64,000 nucleotides of DNA from JAKPAM01 sp047601745 (GTDB lineage: Bacteria > Pseudomonadota > Gammaproteobacteria > Burkholderiales > Burkholderiaceae_E), in contig JASGIS010000001.1 in NCBI GenBank assembly GCA_047601745.1, forward strand, positions 1,550,001 to 1,614,000, in the 5' to 3' direction. Shown piece by piece: positions 20,390 through 30,771 of this stretch. Position 1 is the first letter of the stretch. Every line of letters starts with the position of its first letter. Both the position numbers and the translations under genes were made by a program. Below the pieces are notes generated by a model that saw only the letters and a program-made list of their open reading frames with translations, had not been told where the DNA came from and did no database searches.

Positions 20390-23300
20390 CAAGTCGGGCT
20401 CCCGGGCGCGGACGGGGGCCGCGCCGTTGCCGGAGTCGAGGTCACTAGTGCGGTCGATCGGGCGTCGGCGGCACCGTCGGAATCGGCGAGCGGATCCCGG
20501 CGTCCGGCGCCGCGAGCGACCATCGCCGACAGCGAGTCGTCCTCGTCCTCGCCGCCGCCGCCGCCGCCGGGACCGCGCCGGCCGCGGCGCGCCGGCGAAT
20601 CGAGCACCGGCAGCGGGTCGATCGAACTCCATGCGGGCATCGACGCGAACAGGCTGCTCAGCAGCGCGCCGCCGCGCAGCATCCAGATCACGTAGCCGAT
20701 CGACACGCCCGCGCTGACCGCGGCCGACGCGCCGACGACCTGCCGGTCGACATCCAGCGTGCGCGTCAGTTCCTTCCGGATCGATCCGAGCGTATCGCGC
20801 AGCGTTTGTACGGTGGCCGCCGACATCGTCGGCATCACGCCGGCCTGGCCGAAGTCCGCTCCATTGCCCGGCGGCGGCGGCTCGTTCGCGCTTCGTCCGT
20901 CGAGCGGCCGCTGCCGACGGTCGATGGTCAACGCCACCGGCGCGTCGCTGGCGGCCAGCGCGTCGCGCGCCCGGTCGTGTTCGGCGTCGGCCGTGTCGGG
21001 CGCGGCCGGTGCCGCGAGCGCGACGATCGTCATGCCGCCGGCCTGCGCTTCGCCCGCGCCGGCCGCGCCGGCGCCGGTTCCGGACGGCGGCATCGCCACG
21101 GCGGTTTGCGCGTTCTCCGACGTCGAGTCCGATGACCGCGTGCTGGTCTGGTTCGCATCGTCGGTGCGCGAAGACGAGTTGGCCGCCTCGCTCGACGCGT
21201 TGGCGCTGCTGCTGCCGAACGACGACGTCGTCGCCGGCGTCGGCACGGTCGGCGGTTCGGTGGGAGTCGGTGCGGGGGTAGCCGGCGTCGTCGCGACCGG
21301 GGAGGGCGCCGGCGTGACCGGACCCGGCTCGGCCGTCGTCGGGGGTGGCTCGGACGTCACGGGCGACGTCTGCGGCGTCTGCGGCGATTCCGGCGATTCC
21401 GGCGATTCCGGCGTGGCCGGCAGCGTCGGAACCACGATCCCGGGATCCTGCGGATTCGAGACGCCGGGATTGCTCGTACCCGTGCCGGTCTCGGGGAGGG
21501 TTTCCGAGCCGGTCCCTGATCCGGTCCCCGTGCCGGAACCGGAGCCTGTGCCGGTCCCCGTGCCCGTGCCCGTGCCTGTACCCGTGCCCGTGCCCGTGCC
21601 CGTGCCCGTGCCTGTACCCGTGCCCGTGCCCGTGCCCGTGCCCGTGTCGGTGCCTGTACCCGTGCCAGACCCGGATCCCGGTCCCGGGCTCGTCGTCAGA
21701 TGACCCGGCGGCGTCGGCGTGATCACCGTCGTTTCGCGCGACTGGATGATGACGAAGCTGCCGTCCGTCGAATAATGGCCGTAGGTGACCACGCCCTTGC
21801 CGATGACGACGCCGGGGAGGATCTGGTCGCCGGCGGTCGGCGGGTTCATCGGGTTCGGGCCGCCCGCGCCGGAGCCGTTGATCGCGGACCAGCGCGTGAG
21901 GATCTCGTATCCGCTCCCGGGGGTCCAGGCCTGCCAGGCCACGTAGTACATGCCGTTCCCGCTCGCGATCGACGGTTGCGACTGGGTGCCGCCGCCGTTG
22001 TCTCCGACCGGAATCTCGCTGATGAGCGGCACGCCCGTGCTGGCGTAGATGCGTGCGCGGATATCGCCGGCGTTGCCCGTCGACGCTCCCCTCCAGACGA
22101 CCGTGAAATCGCCGGCGCCCGATGCCGCGACGTCCGGCTCCGTCTGCGCGCCGGCCTGTACGAGGTCGTTGACCTGGAAGACCGCGCCGGCCGTCTGGCC
22201 GTTCTGATCGAACAAGCGTCCGTAGATGTTCCAGCCGGTCGTGTCGGACACCGCGTCGTTGTCGCCCTGCCAGACGGCGACCCAGCGGTCGTTGCCGAGC
22301 CAGGCGAGCGACGGCGCCTGTACCGCATGGTCGATCTGCGACAGCACGGCCGCGTTGCCGCCCTGGGCCGTGGCGTTCGCGTCGAACATCCGCACCATGA
22401 TGCCGGTGCCGCCGCCCGGGTTCTCGTCGACCCAGGCCAGCGCGAACTTGTCGTAGGCGCCGTACGCGATCGACGGCGAAGACTGCGAGTGGCCCACCGC
22501 CGAGGCGACTCGAACGTCTTCGTTCTCCGGCGACAGGCGTTGTCCGTCGGCCGCGAAGCTGGCCAGGTAGACGTGCGTGTCGGCGCCGGTCTTGGCGGTC
22601 CACGTCACCGCGAACTTGCCGTCCTCGGCGATCGATACCGACGGCGCCGTGTCGGGCGTCGTCGAGACGTTCACCTGCGTATCGGCGACCAGCGTCTGCC
22701 CGGCCGAATTGATGACCTGCACGATGATCGGGTTGCCGGCCGCCGTCGAACGCCAGGCGATCACGGTGTCGCCGCGCGAGTTGCCGGCCATGTTCCGGCC
22801 GGCCGATACGGCGTCGGCGGCCGGCGCTTCGACGTCCGGTATCGTCCAGCTTTCGTCTTCGTTCGCCAGCAGCGCGTGCCAGCCGTCGCGAGCGGCGACG
22901 CTCAGCGCGCCCGCGGTGTCGATCGGGCCGGTCCGGTATTCGAGTTCCCAGTTCCCGCCCAGGCTCGCGTCGCCGGTCGGATCGGTGCTGGCGGCGACGT
23001 CGGCACCGGTCAGCGCCGCCAGCCCCCGCAGCAGCGCCCGGCCCGAATCGCTGGACGCCAGGTCGCAGCCGTACAGCATCAGATCGGCGCCCGCGCTCAG
23101 GTGCGCCGACCAGGCGGCGATCGAGTCCGCATGCACGAGCAGCGCGTCGGCGTCGACGCGCAGACCGCCCAGCATCAACGCGCCCGGTTCACCGTGGCTG
23201 AGGATCTGGATCGCCGTGAACGGCCGGTCGGCGGCCTGCAGTCGCTCGGTGATCGCGGCCAGCGGATCGCCGGTGCCGGCCAGCGCCAGGATCTCGATCG

Positions 23301-23568
23301 GCCGGCCGTCGGCCTGCTGCGCGCGCAGGTCGGCGATCAGGCGTTCGCTGTCGGGCACCCGCTGGTCGACGACGATCAGTTCGTGCGCGCCTTGCGCCTG
23401 CGTGCCGGCGCCGGCCACCGCCTGCGTCGGCACGTGCATGACGCTGACGGGCGCGGCGACCGCCGGGGCGAGCGCGGCGCCGACCGGATCGGCCGAGTAG
23501 AGGATCCGGGCCTGCAAGGCCTCGACGACCGGTCGGGAGCCGCCTGGGCGGAGCAGCGATGCGAGCAT
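20389..23568 (-). CDS. large repeat-rich protein with DUF4347 domain and LEPR-like N-terminus (putative exported/surface protein)
   Basis: A 1059-residue protein starting at ATG 23568. It has no classical signal peptide, but residues 15-28 read VEALQARILYSADP, like the LEPR-x-LL start motif of very large exported proteins. A DUF4347 domain follows (about 60-230; ELIVVDQRVPD, QILSHGEPGALMLGG, LMLYGCDLA). Next are several repeats with WV/WQ-type sheet motifs, about 230-620. Then come a long Gly-Thr run, a Pro/Thr/Ser-rich region, one hydrophobic stretch (ASAAVSAGVSIGYVIWMLRG) and an acidic/Gly-rich tail. It is probably the cargo of the SecA-like/HlyD genes upstream. The Gly-Thr run is coded by a hexanucleotide repeat and may vary in length. 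Confidence 0.75.
21536..21668. repeat. (CCCGTG)n hexanucleotide tandem repeat inside the DUF4347 gene
   Basis: About twenty copies of CCCGTG or one-base variants (CCTGTA, CCGGTC). On the coding (minus) strand they give a Gly-Thr run. Length change by slippage would stay in frame, so this could alter spacer length in the surface protein rather than switch it off. Confidence 0.85.
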
Positions 23569-23671
23569 CCCACGACTATGCGCGAGCGCTCCGGCCCGTT
23601 CGCCGGGCGGTCGACGGGCGGCCCGACGCGTCGATAAATGGCCAGCGCGCCGCCGGAGCGCCGGGCCGCGG

Positions 23672-24862
<1,191 letters not shown>

Positions 24863-24884
24863 CGTCTGTCGGGTTGCTTCGGAT

Positions 24885-26879
24885 TCAGACCTTGATGCGG
24901 GTGAATGACAGCGCGCGCGACCAATGCCGGTCGTACCGGTCCAGTCGCGCGCGCCGGTCGCGATCGTCGTGTTCGCACCAGCGCTGCCAGGCGCGCAGCA
25001 GCAGCGCGGCGGCCCGGTGCCGGCCGCGTCCGCTGCGTGCCTCGCGGGCCGCCAGCCAGCCGAGCGGACGCAGCGGCGCCGGCAGGTTCGCCGGCGCGAG
25101 CGGCGAATCGTCGAGGCGGATCCAGTGCTCGACCGAACCGGGGTCGCCGCGCCGCCCGGCGCGGCCGGCCACCTGCCGGTCGACCCGCGCGCTGCGGTTG
25201 TGCTGCAGGTTCAGCACGTGCAGGCCGCCGGCCTCGCGCACGCGCTCGTCCAGCACGATGTCGGTGCCGCGGCCGGCCATCTGCGTCGTCACGGTGATCC
25301 GCCCGGGCTGGCCGGCCTCGGCGATCACCCGCGCTTCGATCGCTTCGTGGCGCGCGCTCATCTCGGTCACGCTCAGCCCCGCGGCTCTGCAGACGGCCGC
25401 CAGGCGCTGCGTGTCCTGCACCGAATCGGTGACCAGCAGCACCGCGCGTCCGCGCGCGGCGAGAAGCCCGGCGCGCCGCGCCGCCGCGTCGAACTGCGCG
25501 GCGCGGTCGGCGAACGCGCGCATCGGCCGCGCGCGACGGCGCAGCGGTTGCGTGTGCGGCACCTGCCCGACGGCCAGGCCGTACTGCCGGCGCAGCTCGG
25601 CGCGGCATTCGCGCAGCGTGCCGCTCAGTCCGCATACGTGGTGGTAGCGCGCGAACAGCCGGGGGTAAGTGGTGCGCGCGACCGTGCGGTTCGCCGCGGG
25701 CACCGGCAGCCCTTCGTCGAGCGCCACCAGCGCGTGCAGGTCGCGCGACCAGCGCCGCTGCCCGGCCGGCCGGCCGGACGCCGCGTCGACGATCACGACC
25801 TGTCCGTCCTGCACCAGGTAATCGACGTCGCGCCGCAGGCCGTGCAGCGCGTGCAGCGCCTGCTCGATCAACTCTTCGCGGTACAGCGGGTGGCGCCAGG
25901 GATCGCCGAACGCGGCCGACCACGCGTCGATGCGTTCGCGGCCGGCGGCGGTCAGCGTCCACTGTCCGGGCCGGCCCTCGGCCGGCGCGAAATCCGCTCC
26001 GCGAGCCAGGCGGCCGGCCAGCGTCAGCGCCCGCCACACGCGCCCGCGCAACGCCGGGTCGTCGACCGGTTCGGACAGCACGAGCGGCGTGTCCGCCTCG
26101 TCGATCAGCACGCTGTCGGCCTCGTCGACGATGGCCATGCACAGCCCGTTCAGCAACGGCGGCTCGATCGCGCCGTCCAGCGCATCGACCGGCGAGCGAC
26201 GGGCGTCGGCGCCGTGCTGCTGGTCGCGCAGCGAATCGAAGGCCACGCAGCGCGCGGTCGCGTAGACGATGCGCGCGCGGTAGGCGTCGCGCCGCCGCGC
26301 GGCCTCGTCGCTCTCGCGCACGCTGGCCGAGCGCAGGCCCAGCGCATCGAACAGCGGCGCGAGTCCCCGCTGGTCGCGTTCGGCCAGGTACTCGTTGGCG
26401 GTCAGCACGTGCACCATCGCGCCGGCCATGCCGGCCACCGCGGCGGCCAGCGCCGCCGCGCAGGTCTTGCCTTCGCCGGTATCCATCTCGACCAGCCGGC
26501 CTTGCAGCAGCAGCGCCGCGCACAGCACCTGCGCGCGGACCGGCCGCAGGCCGATCCGCCGCGCCATCTCGCGGCAGGCCGCCGTCAGCGCATCGGTCAC
26601 CGCCGCCTCGCGCAGGCCGTCGCGCGCGAGCCGTGCGCGGATCTCGGCGGGCGACGGGATCGCTTCGCGCTCGTCGACGCCGGTCGCGTCGGCGGCGGCC
26701 AGTCGTTCGATCACGTTGCGAGCGACGCGCGCGGCCGGCCAACGCGCGGATGCGCGCAGGGGCGGCCGGGACCGGTTCCGATCGCCGCGTTCGGGGTAAG
26801 CGCCCCACAGCGGACCGGGCCGCGGCAGGCGCGCGGCGGGGGCGAGCGGCGCGAACCGCAGCGAGGCCGGCGCGCGCAT
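24885..26879 (-). CDS. SecA-like preprotein translocase ATPase (accessory paralogue)
   Basis: A 664-residue SecA paralogue, shorter than housekeeping SecA (about 900). Walker A is EMDTGEGKTCAAALAAAVAG (about 126-145), Walker B is IVDEADSVLIDEADTPLVLS, helicase motifs are VCGLSGTLRECRAEL and TVTTQMAGRGTDIVLDE, and QVAGRAGRRGDPGS closes NBD2. The long scaffold/wing domains and the C-terminal zinc linker are missing. The start overlaps the upstream protease stop by one base (TGATG). It probably powers membrane passage of a special substrate, the DUF4347 protein of the same operon being the obvious candidate. It is not the cell's main SecA. Confidence 0.88.
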   Translation of the reverse strand: MRAPASLRFAPLAPAARLPRPGPLWGAYPERGDRNRSRPPLRASARWPAARVARNVIERLAAADATGVDEREAIPSPAEIRARLARDGLREAAVTDALTAACREMARRIGLRPVRAQVLCAALLLQGRLVEMDTGEGKTCAAALAAAVAGMAGAMVHVLTANEYLAERDQRGLAPLFDALGLRSASVRESDEAARRRDAYRARIVYATARCVAFDSLRDQQHGADARRSPVDALDGAIEPPLLNGLCMAIVDEADSVLIDEADTPLVLSEPVDDPALRGRVWRALTLAGRLARGADFAPAEGRPGQWTLTAAGRERIDAWSAAFGDPWRHPLYREELIEQALHALHGLRRDVDYLVQDGQVVIVDAASGRPAGQRRWSRDLHALVALDEGLPVPAANRTVARTTYPRLFARYHHVCGLSGTLRECRAELRRQYGLAVGQVPHTQPLRRRARPMRAFADRAAQFDAAARRAGLLAARGRAVLLVTDSVQDTQRLAAVCRAAGLSVTEMSARHEAIEARVIAEAGQPGRITVTTQMAGRGTDIVLDERVREAGGLHVLNLQHNRSARVDRQVAGRAGRRGDPGSVEHWIRLDDSPLAPANLPAPLRPLGWLAAREARSGRGRHRAAALLLRAWQRWCEHDDRDRRARLDRYDRHWSRALSFTRIKV

Positions 26880-29152
26880 CAGATCGCCTGCGCCGAGAAG
26901 CCGGCGCGGAACGTGTGGCGCAGCGCGCGGGCCGCCATCGCGGCCAGCGGCAGCCAGCCGCAGTCGATGCGCACGTCGACGCGTTCGCCGGGGTAAGCGG
27001 GCAGCGCCTGCCGTGCCTGCACGTCGATCGCGTAGACCGGTCGCAGCGGCTCGAGCCGATCCTTGTCGGCCGGATCGATCTCGATCGGGCCGCCGGCGGT
27101 CGTCGCCAGCGCCGCGCCGGGCAGGCGCTCGAGCGGGGCCGGCGTGTCGCGCAGCCAGTCGGCGTCGACGGTGGGCCAGGGCAGGTGCGCGAAGCCCAGC
27201 CGCACCGCGGCGCCGTGCGCCGGAATCCGCGTCAGCTCGTGTTCGGCCAGTACCAGCCGCACGATCGGCGGGCGGGAGTCGTCGAGCACGTCGCCGAGAC
27301 GATCGCCGCGGCGGAAGAACCGGCCGGGCAGGTCGTCGGCGAACGGCAGCGCGAGCCGGCCGGCGGACGGCGCTTCGGCGCGCAGCGACGCGATCCGTTC
27401 GGCCAGCCGCGCGCGCTGCTCGTCGAGCTGGCGCAGCGATTCGGTCCACACGCCGCCCTGCGCCGGATCACTGAACAACGTGGCGCCGCGCGCGACGGCC
27501 AGTCGCTCGCGTTCGGCGTCCAGGCGCCGGGATTCGGCCTGCCATTGCGGATCGTCGAGCTCGACGATCGGCTGGCCGGCCCGTACCGGCTGGCCGTCGA
27601 CGGCCGCCACGCGGACGACGAAGCCGTCGTCGCCGGCGCGCAGTTGCGCGGGTTCGGGCACCCAGACGATACCGGTGGCGACGACGCGGTCCGGCAGCGG
27701 CACGCCGAGCGCGATCAGCGCGGCCACGGCGACCGCCGCGGCCAGCCGCAGGCGTGCCCGCCAGTCCTGCCGGCGGTCGTTCGCGTGCGCCGACGCGGCG
27801 CGCAGCCATCCGGCGATCGGTTTCACCAGCAGGCCGAAGATCGCCGCCAGCGCCGTCGCGATGCCCAGCGGCGCATAGATTCCGCCCAGCCACAGCGTCA
27901 CCCACGCGCACAGTGCGGCGCGATAGGTCCAGGCGGCCGGCGCGTACAGCCACAGCCACGGCGTCTCGCGCGCGGCCGGCGCCAGCGGTCCGGACACCCG
28001 GATGCCGAGCAGCATGCGCAGCGCCCGTTCGTGCCAGAACGCGCCGCTGCGCTCGGCCAGGTTCGGCAGCCGCAGCAGATCGGTCAGCAGGTAGTAGCCG
28101 TCCATCCGTGCCAGCGGGTTCGCGTTGAACCACAGCGTCGAGACCGTGCCGGTCAGCGCGACGATGAGCGCGAGCCGATGCACGAGACTGTCCGGATCGC
28201 TGTTCGCCCAGGCCAGCACGCCGATCGCGGCGAGCGCCAGTTCGGCCAGGATCCCGGCCGCGCTGACCAGCGCGCGCTGGCCGGCCGATCCGAACCGATG
28301 CGCGTGCGATGCGTCGACATACGGCGCCGGCATGCCGAGCAGCAGCCCGATGCCGGCTTCGCGAACGGTTCCGCCGAAGCGCTCGATCGCCAGCGCGTGC
28401 GCGGCCTCGTGCACGGCCTTGACCGGGATGAAGACCAGCCACGCCAGCAGCCAGGCCGACGGCGACGCCGTCGCCAGTGCGATCTCGCGCGCCAGCGTCG
28501 CCGAGTGATCGAGCGCGAACCAGCCTGCCCACAGCACCAGCGCCAGCCAGGCCGCCGCGCCCGCCGGTCCGAACAGCGCCCGCGCGAGCGGGCGGCCGCG
28601 CTCGAGCGCGCGCGACGGATCGCAGAGCGCGAAGCGCATCGCCCACGGCATCAGCCGCGCACGGCGCTGCCGGCGTCCCTGCTCGCGCGCCTGGTCGCCG
28701 AGCGCGGGCACGTCGACCGCGCCGTCGCAGTCCAGCAGTCCGTCGCCGACCAGCCGCGCCACCAGCGCGAGGACGTCGCCCTGCGTCGTCGTGCCGCCGG
28801 CGTCCCACGCATCATCCCGGCCGTGCGCGTCGGTGCGGCGATCGCGCCGATCCGCGCCGGCCAGCCGTGCATCGTCGGCCTCCCACGCGTCGCCGGCGCG
28901 TCGGGCGTCGCGCACGCGCCGTGCGTCCTGCGCGAGCAGCGTCTGCCAGATCTGGTCGAGCGTGCGCCGGCCGTCGCAGCGCCCGACGATCGTGTACGCG
29001 CGCGCGTTCAGCCGCACTGTCGTGCCGCCGCTCTCGTCGGACAGCAGGTACCAGCATTCGCCGCGCACCGGCTGGCGGTCCATCCGCGTGCCCGGGCGCC
29101 AGCGCGGCGCCAGGCCGCGCACGCGATGCCATTGTTCGTGCAGCAGGTTCAT
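26879..29152 (-). CDS. PqqD-like / M50 site-2 protease-like membrane protein with HlyD-type C-terminus
   Basis: A 757-residue protein. A PqqD-like winged-helix segment is at about 35-75 (LLSDESGGTTVRLNARAYTIV, RRTLDQIWQ). An M50-type membrane domain with HEAAH zinc motif is near residue 255 in AVHEAAHALAIERFGG. A second motif NPLARMDGYYLLTDLLRLPNL matches the NPDG-like part of site-2 proteases. Several membrane helices follow to about 490. A lipoyl/HlyD-like domain then begins with ATGIVWVPEPAQLRAGDDGFV. Such proteins accompany HlyD and SecA-like genes in repeat-protein export clusters; cleavage or anchoring of the passenger is plausible. It overlaps the upstream gene by 4 nt. Confidence 0.82.
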   Translation of the reverse strand: MNLLHEQWHRVRGLAPRWRPGTRMDRQPVRGECWYLLSDESGGTTVRLNARAYTIVGRCDGRRTLDQIWQTLLAQDARRVRDARRAGDAWEADDARLAGADRRDRRTDAHGRDDAWDAGGTTTQGDVLALVARLVGDGLLDCDGAVDVPALGDQAREQGRRQRRARLMPWAMRFALCDPSRALERGRPLARALFGPAGAAAWLALVLWAGWFALDHSATLAREIALATASPSAWLLAWLVFIPVKAVHEAAHALAIERFGGTVREAGIGLLLGMPAPYVDASHAHRFGSAGQRALVSAAGILAELALAAIGVLAWANSDPDSLVHRLALIVALTGTVSTLWFNANPLARMDGYYLLTDLLRLPNLAERSGAFWHERALRMLLGIRVSGPLAPAARETPWLWLYAPAAWTYRAALCAWVTLWLGGIYAPLGIATALAAIFGLLVKPIAGWLRAASAHANDRRQDWRARLRLAAAVAVAALIALGVPLPDRVVATGIVWVPEPAQLRAGDDGFVVRVAAVDGQPVRAGQPIVELDDPQWQAESRRLDAERERLAVARGATLFSDPAQGGVWTESLRQLDEQRARLAERIASLRAEAPSAGRLALPFADDLPGRFFRRGDRLGDVLDDSRPPIVRLVLAEHELTRIPAHGAAVRLGFAHLPWPTVDADWLRDTPAPLERLPGAALATTAGGPIEIDPADKDRLEPLRPVYAIDVQARQALPAYPGERVDVRIDCGWLPLAAMAARALRHTFRAGFSAQAI

Positions 29153-30621
29153 GGCGACCAGCGCCACCACCAGCGGCGTCCGCTCGATGCCGCGCGCCGC
29201 AGCAACCGCTGCCCGAGCGAGGCGGCCGGCGCGTCCAGCCGCGCGACGCCGCGCAGCCCCGGCCGCAGCCGCGGTGCCTCGTCCGCCATCCGCGCACCGC
29301 TCGCGTCGGTGCCGGCGGACGGCTCGGCCTCGAGTTCGAACACGTTGCGTCCGTCGACGACGCGGGCGAGCGAGCCGATCCGCCTGACGGTCAGCGCGAC
29401 GGTGTCCCAGGGCAGCGCCGACAGCGCCAGCGTGCCGGCCTGGCCGGCGTGCGCGTCGCCGATGTCGCGTTCGTCCAGCTCGATGACGATCCGGTACCGG
29501 TCGGCCGGCGCCAGCGTGAACAGCGGCTGGCCGCGTTCGAGCGGCGCGCCGATCGCGCGCGTCTGGTCGCCGTCGATCATCACGCCGTCGATCGGCGCCT
29601 CGAGCACCATCCGCCGCAATTGCTGGTCGATCAGGTCGAGCTTGGCCTGCGCCTCGTCGATCCGCGCCTGCGCGATCATCATCGCCGCCCGGTCGGCCTT
29701 GGCCAGCGCCACCGTCTTCTCGCTCTGGCGCTGCGCCAGTTCGCTGCCCAGCCGCAGGCGTTCGAGTTCGAGATCGCGCTCGCCCAGCCGGGCCAGCGGC
29801 TGGCCGGCCCGCACCGGATCGCCGGGACGCACCAGCACGTCCTTCAGATAGCCGGCCATCGGCGCGGCGACGACCCGCTGGATCGCGCCTTCGACGCGCG
29901 CCTCGGCGCTCAGCGAACGCGGCAGCGGAACCGCCAGGCCGGCGAGCGCGACCGCGAACAGCGATCCGGCGAGCCAGATCCGGCGCCTGCGCGCGCCGCC
30001 GCCGTCCCGGTCTCCGGTCGACGCCGGCGCGGCCAGCACGCGGCGCCAGCGGGGCAGGCCGTCGCGCTCGATCAACGGCAGCAGGTCGGCGGCCAGATGA
30101 CCGGCCGCAGCCAGCATCGGCACGACCCGCGCCGGCGGTTCGACATCGGTCGGCCATTCGACGGTGATCGCGCCGCGCGCGCGGCCGTCGCGACCGACCG
30201 GCACCGTGATCACCCGGCCGTCGTGCTGGTCGCGCGCCAGCGCGCGCGTCATCTGCGTGATCGGCGCGTCGGCGCCGTCGGCCGCCGAATCGACGATGAC
30301 GGCCTGGTCGATCGCCTCGAACATCACCGCCTGCAGCGCGTCGGCGAGTCCTGCCGGCAGGCGGGCGTCGGCCTGGCCCGAGACGCCGATCGGCGCACAG
30401 CGATCGCCATCGCACCAGCCCAGCGCGACGCGCCGCGCGCCCAGTCCGGCGGCCAGCCCCGTGCACAGCGCCGTCGCGGCGGCCGGCAGCGTGCGCGCCG
30501 ACAGCATGGCGTCGAACACCTGCAGGATCCGCTGCGCGTCGTCGTGATGCCGGGCGGTCTCAGGCGGGGCGCTGGTGGCCGGACCCGCGGCCGCCCCGGG
30601 GCGAAACAGGGTCGCCGTCAT
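29149..30621 (-). CDS. GAF-domain HlyD-family adaptor protein
   Basis: A 490-residue protein, first gene of the export operon. A cytoplasmic GAF-like domain (about 30-185; RRVALGWCDGDRCAPIGVSG, ITQMTRALARDQHDGRVITVPV) precedes one membrane helix (IWLAGSLFAVALAGLAVPLP, about 215-234). A periplasmic HlyD module follows with RVVAAPMAGYLKDVLVRPGDPVRAGQPLARLGERDLE, a coiled coil, and LEAPIDGVMIDGD. GAF-HlyD fusions are known companions of the M50/HlyD protein encoded next. The GAF part may sense a small ligand and couple it to export. Confidence 0.82.
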   Translation of the reverse strand: MTATLFRPGAAAGPATSAPPETARHHDDAQRILQVFDAMLSARTLPAAATALCTGLAAGLGARRVALGWCDGDRCAPIGVSGQADARLPAGLADALQAVMFEAIDQAVIVDSAADGADAPITQMTRALARDQHDGRVITVPVGRDGRARGAITVEWPTDVEPPARVVPMLAAAGHLAADLLPLIERDGLPRWRRVLAAPASTGDRDGGGARRRRIWLAGSLFAVALAGLAVPLPRSLSAEARVEGAIQRVVAAPMAGYLKDVLVRPGDPVRAGQPLARLGERDLELERLRLGSELAQRQSEKTVALAKADRAAMMIAQARIDEAQAKLDLIDQQLRRMVLEAPIDGVMIDGDQTRAIGAPLERGQPLFTLAPADRYRIVIELDERDIGDAHAGQAGTLALSALPWDTVALTVRRIGSLARVVDGRNVFELEAEPSAGTDASGARMADEAPRLRPGLRGVARLDAPAASLGQRLLRRAASSGRRWWWRWSP

Positions 30622-30771
30622 GCGCCTGGCCGTAGCTGGGGAGGAGATTGCGGACAGTCTGCCAGCGGTGGCCGGGCCGCGAACGGGTCCGCCAGCAGCC
30701 CGCTGACGAGTGGCGCGCGCCGCCGCGCGAAGGGTGGGCGCCCGGGGCGTCCGCGCGACAGGAGCGCGCGC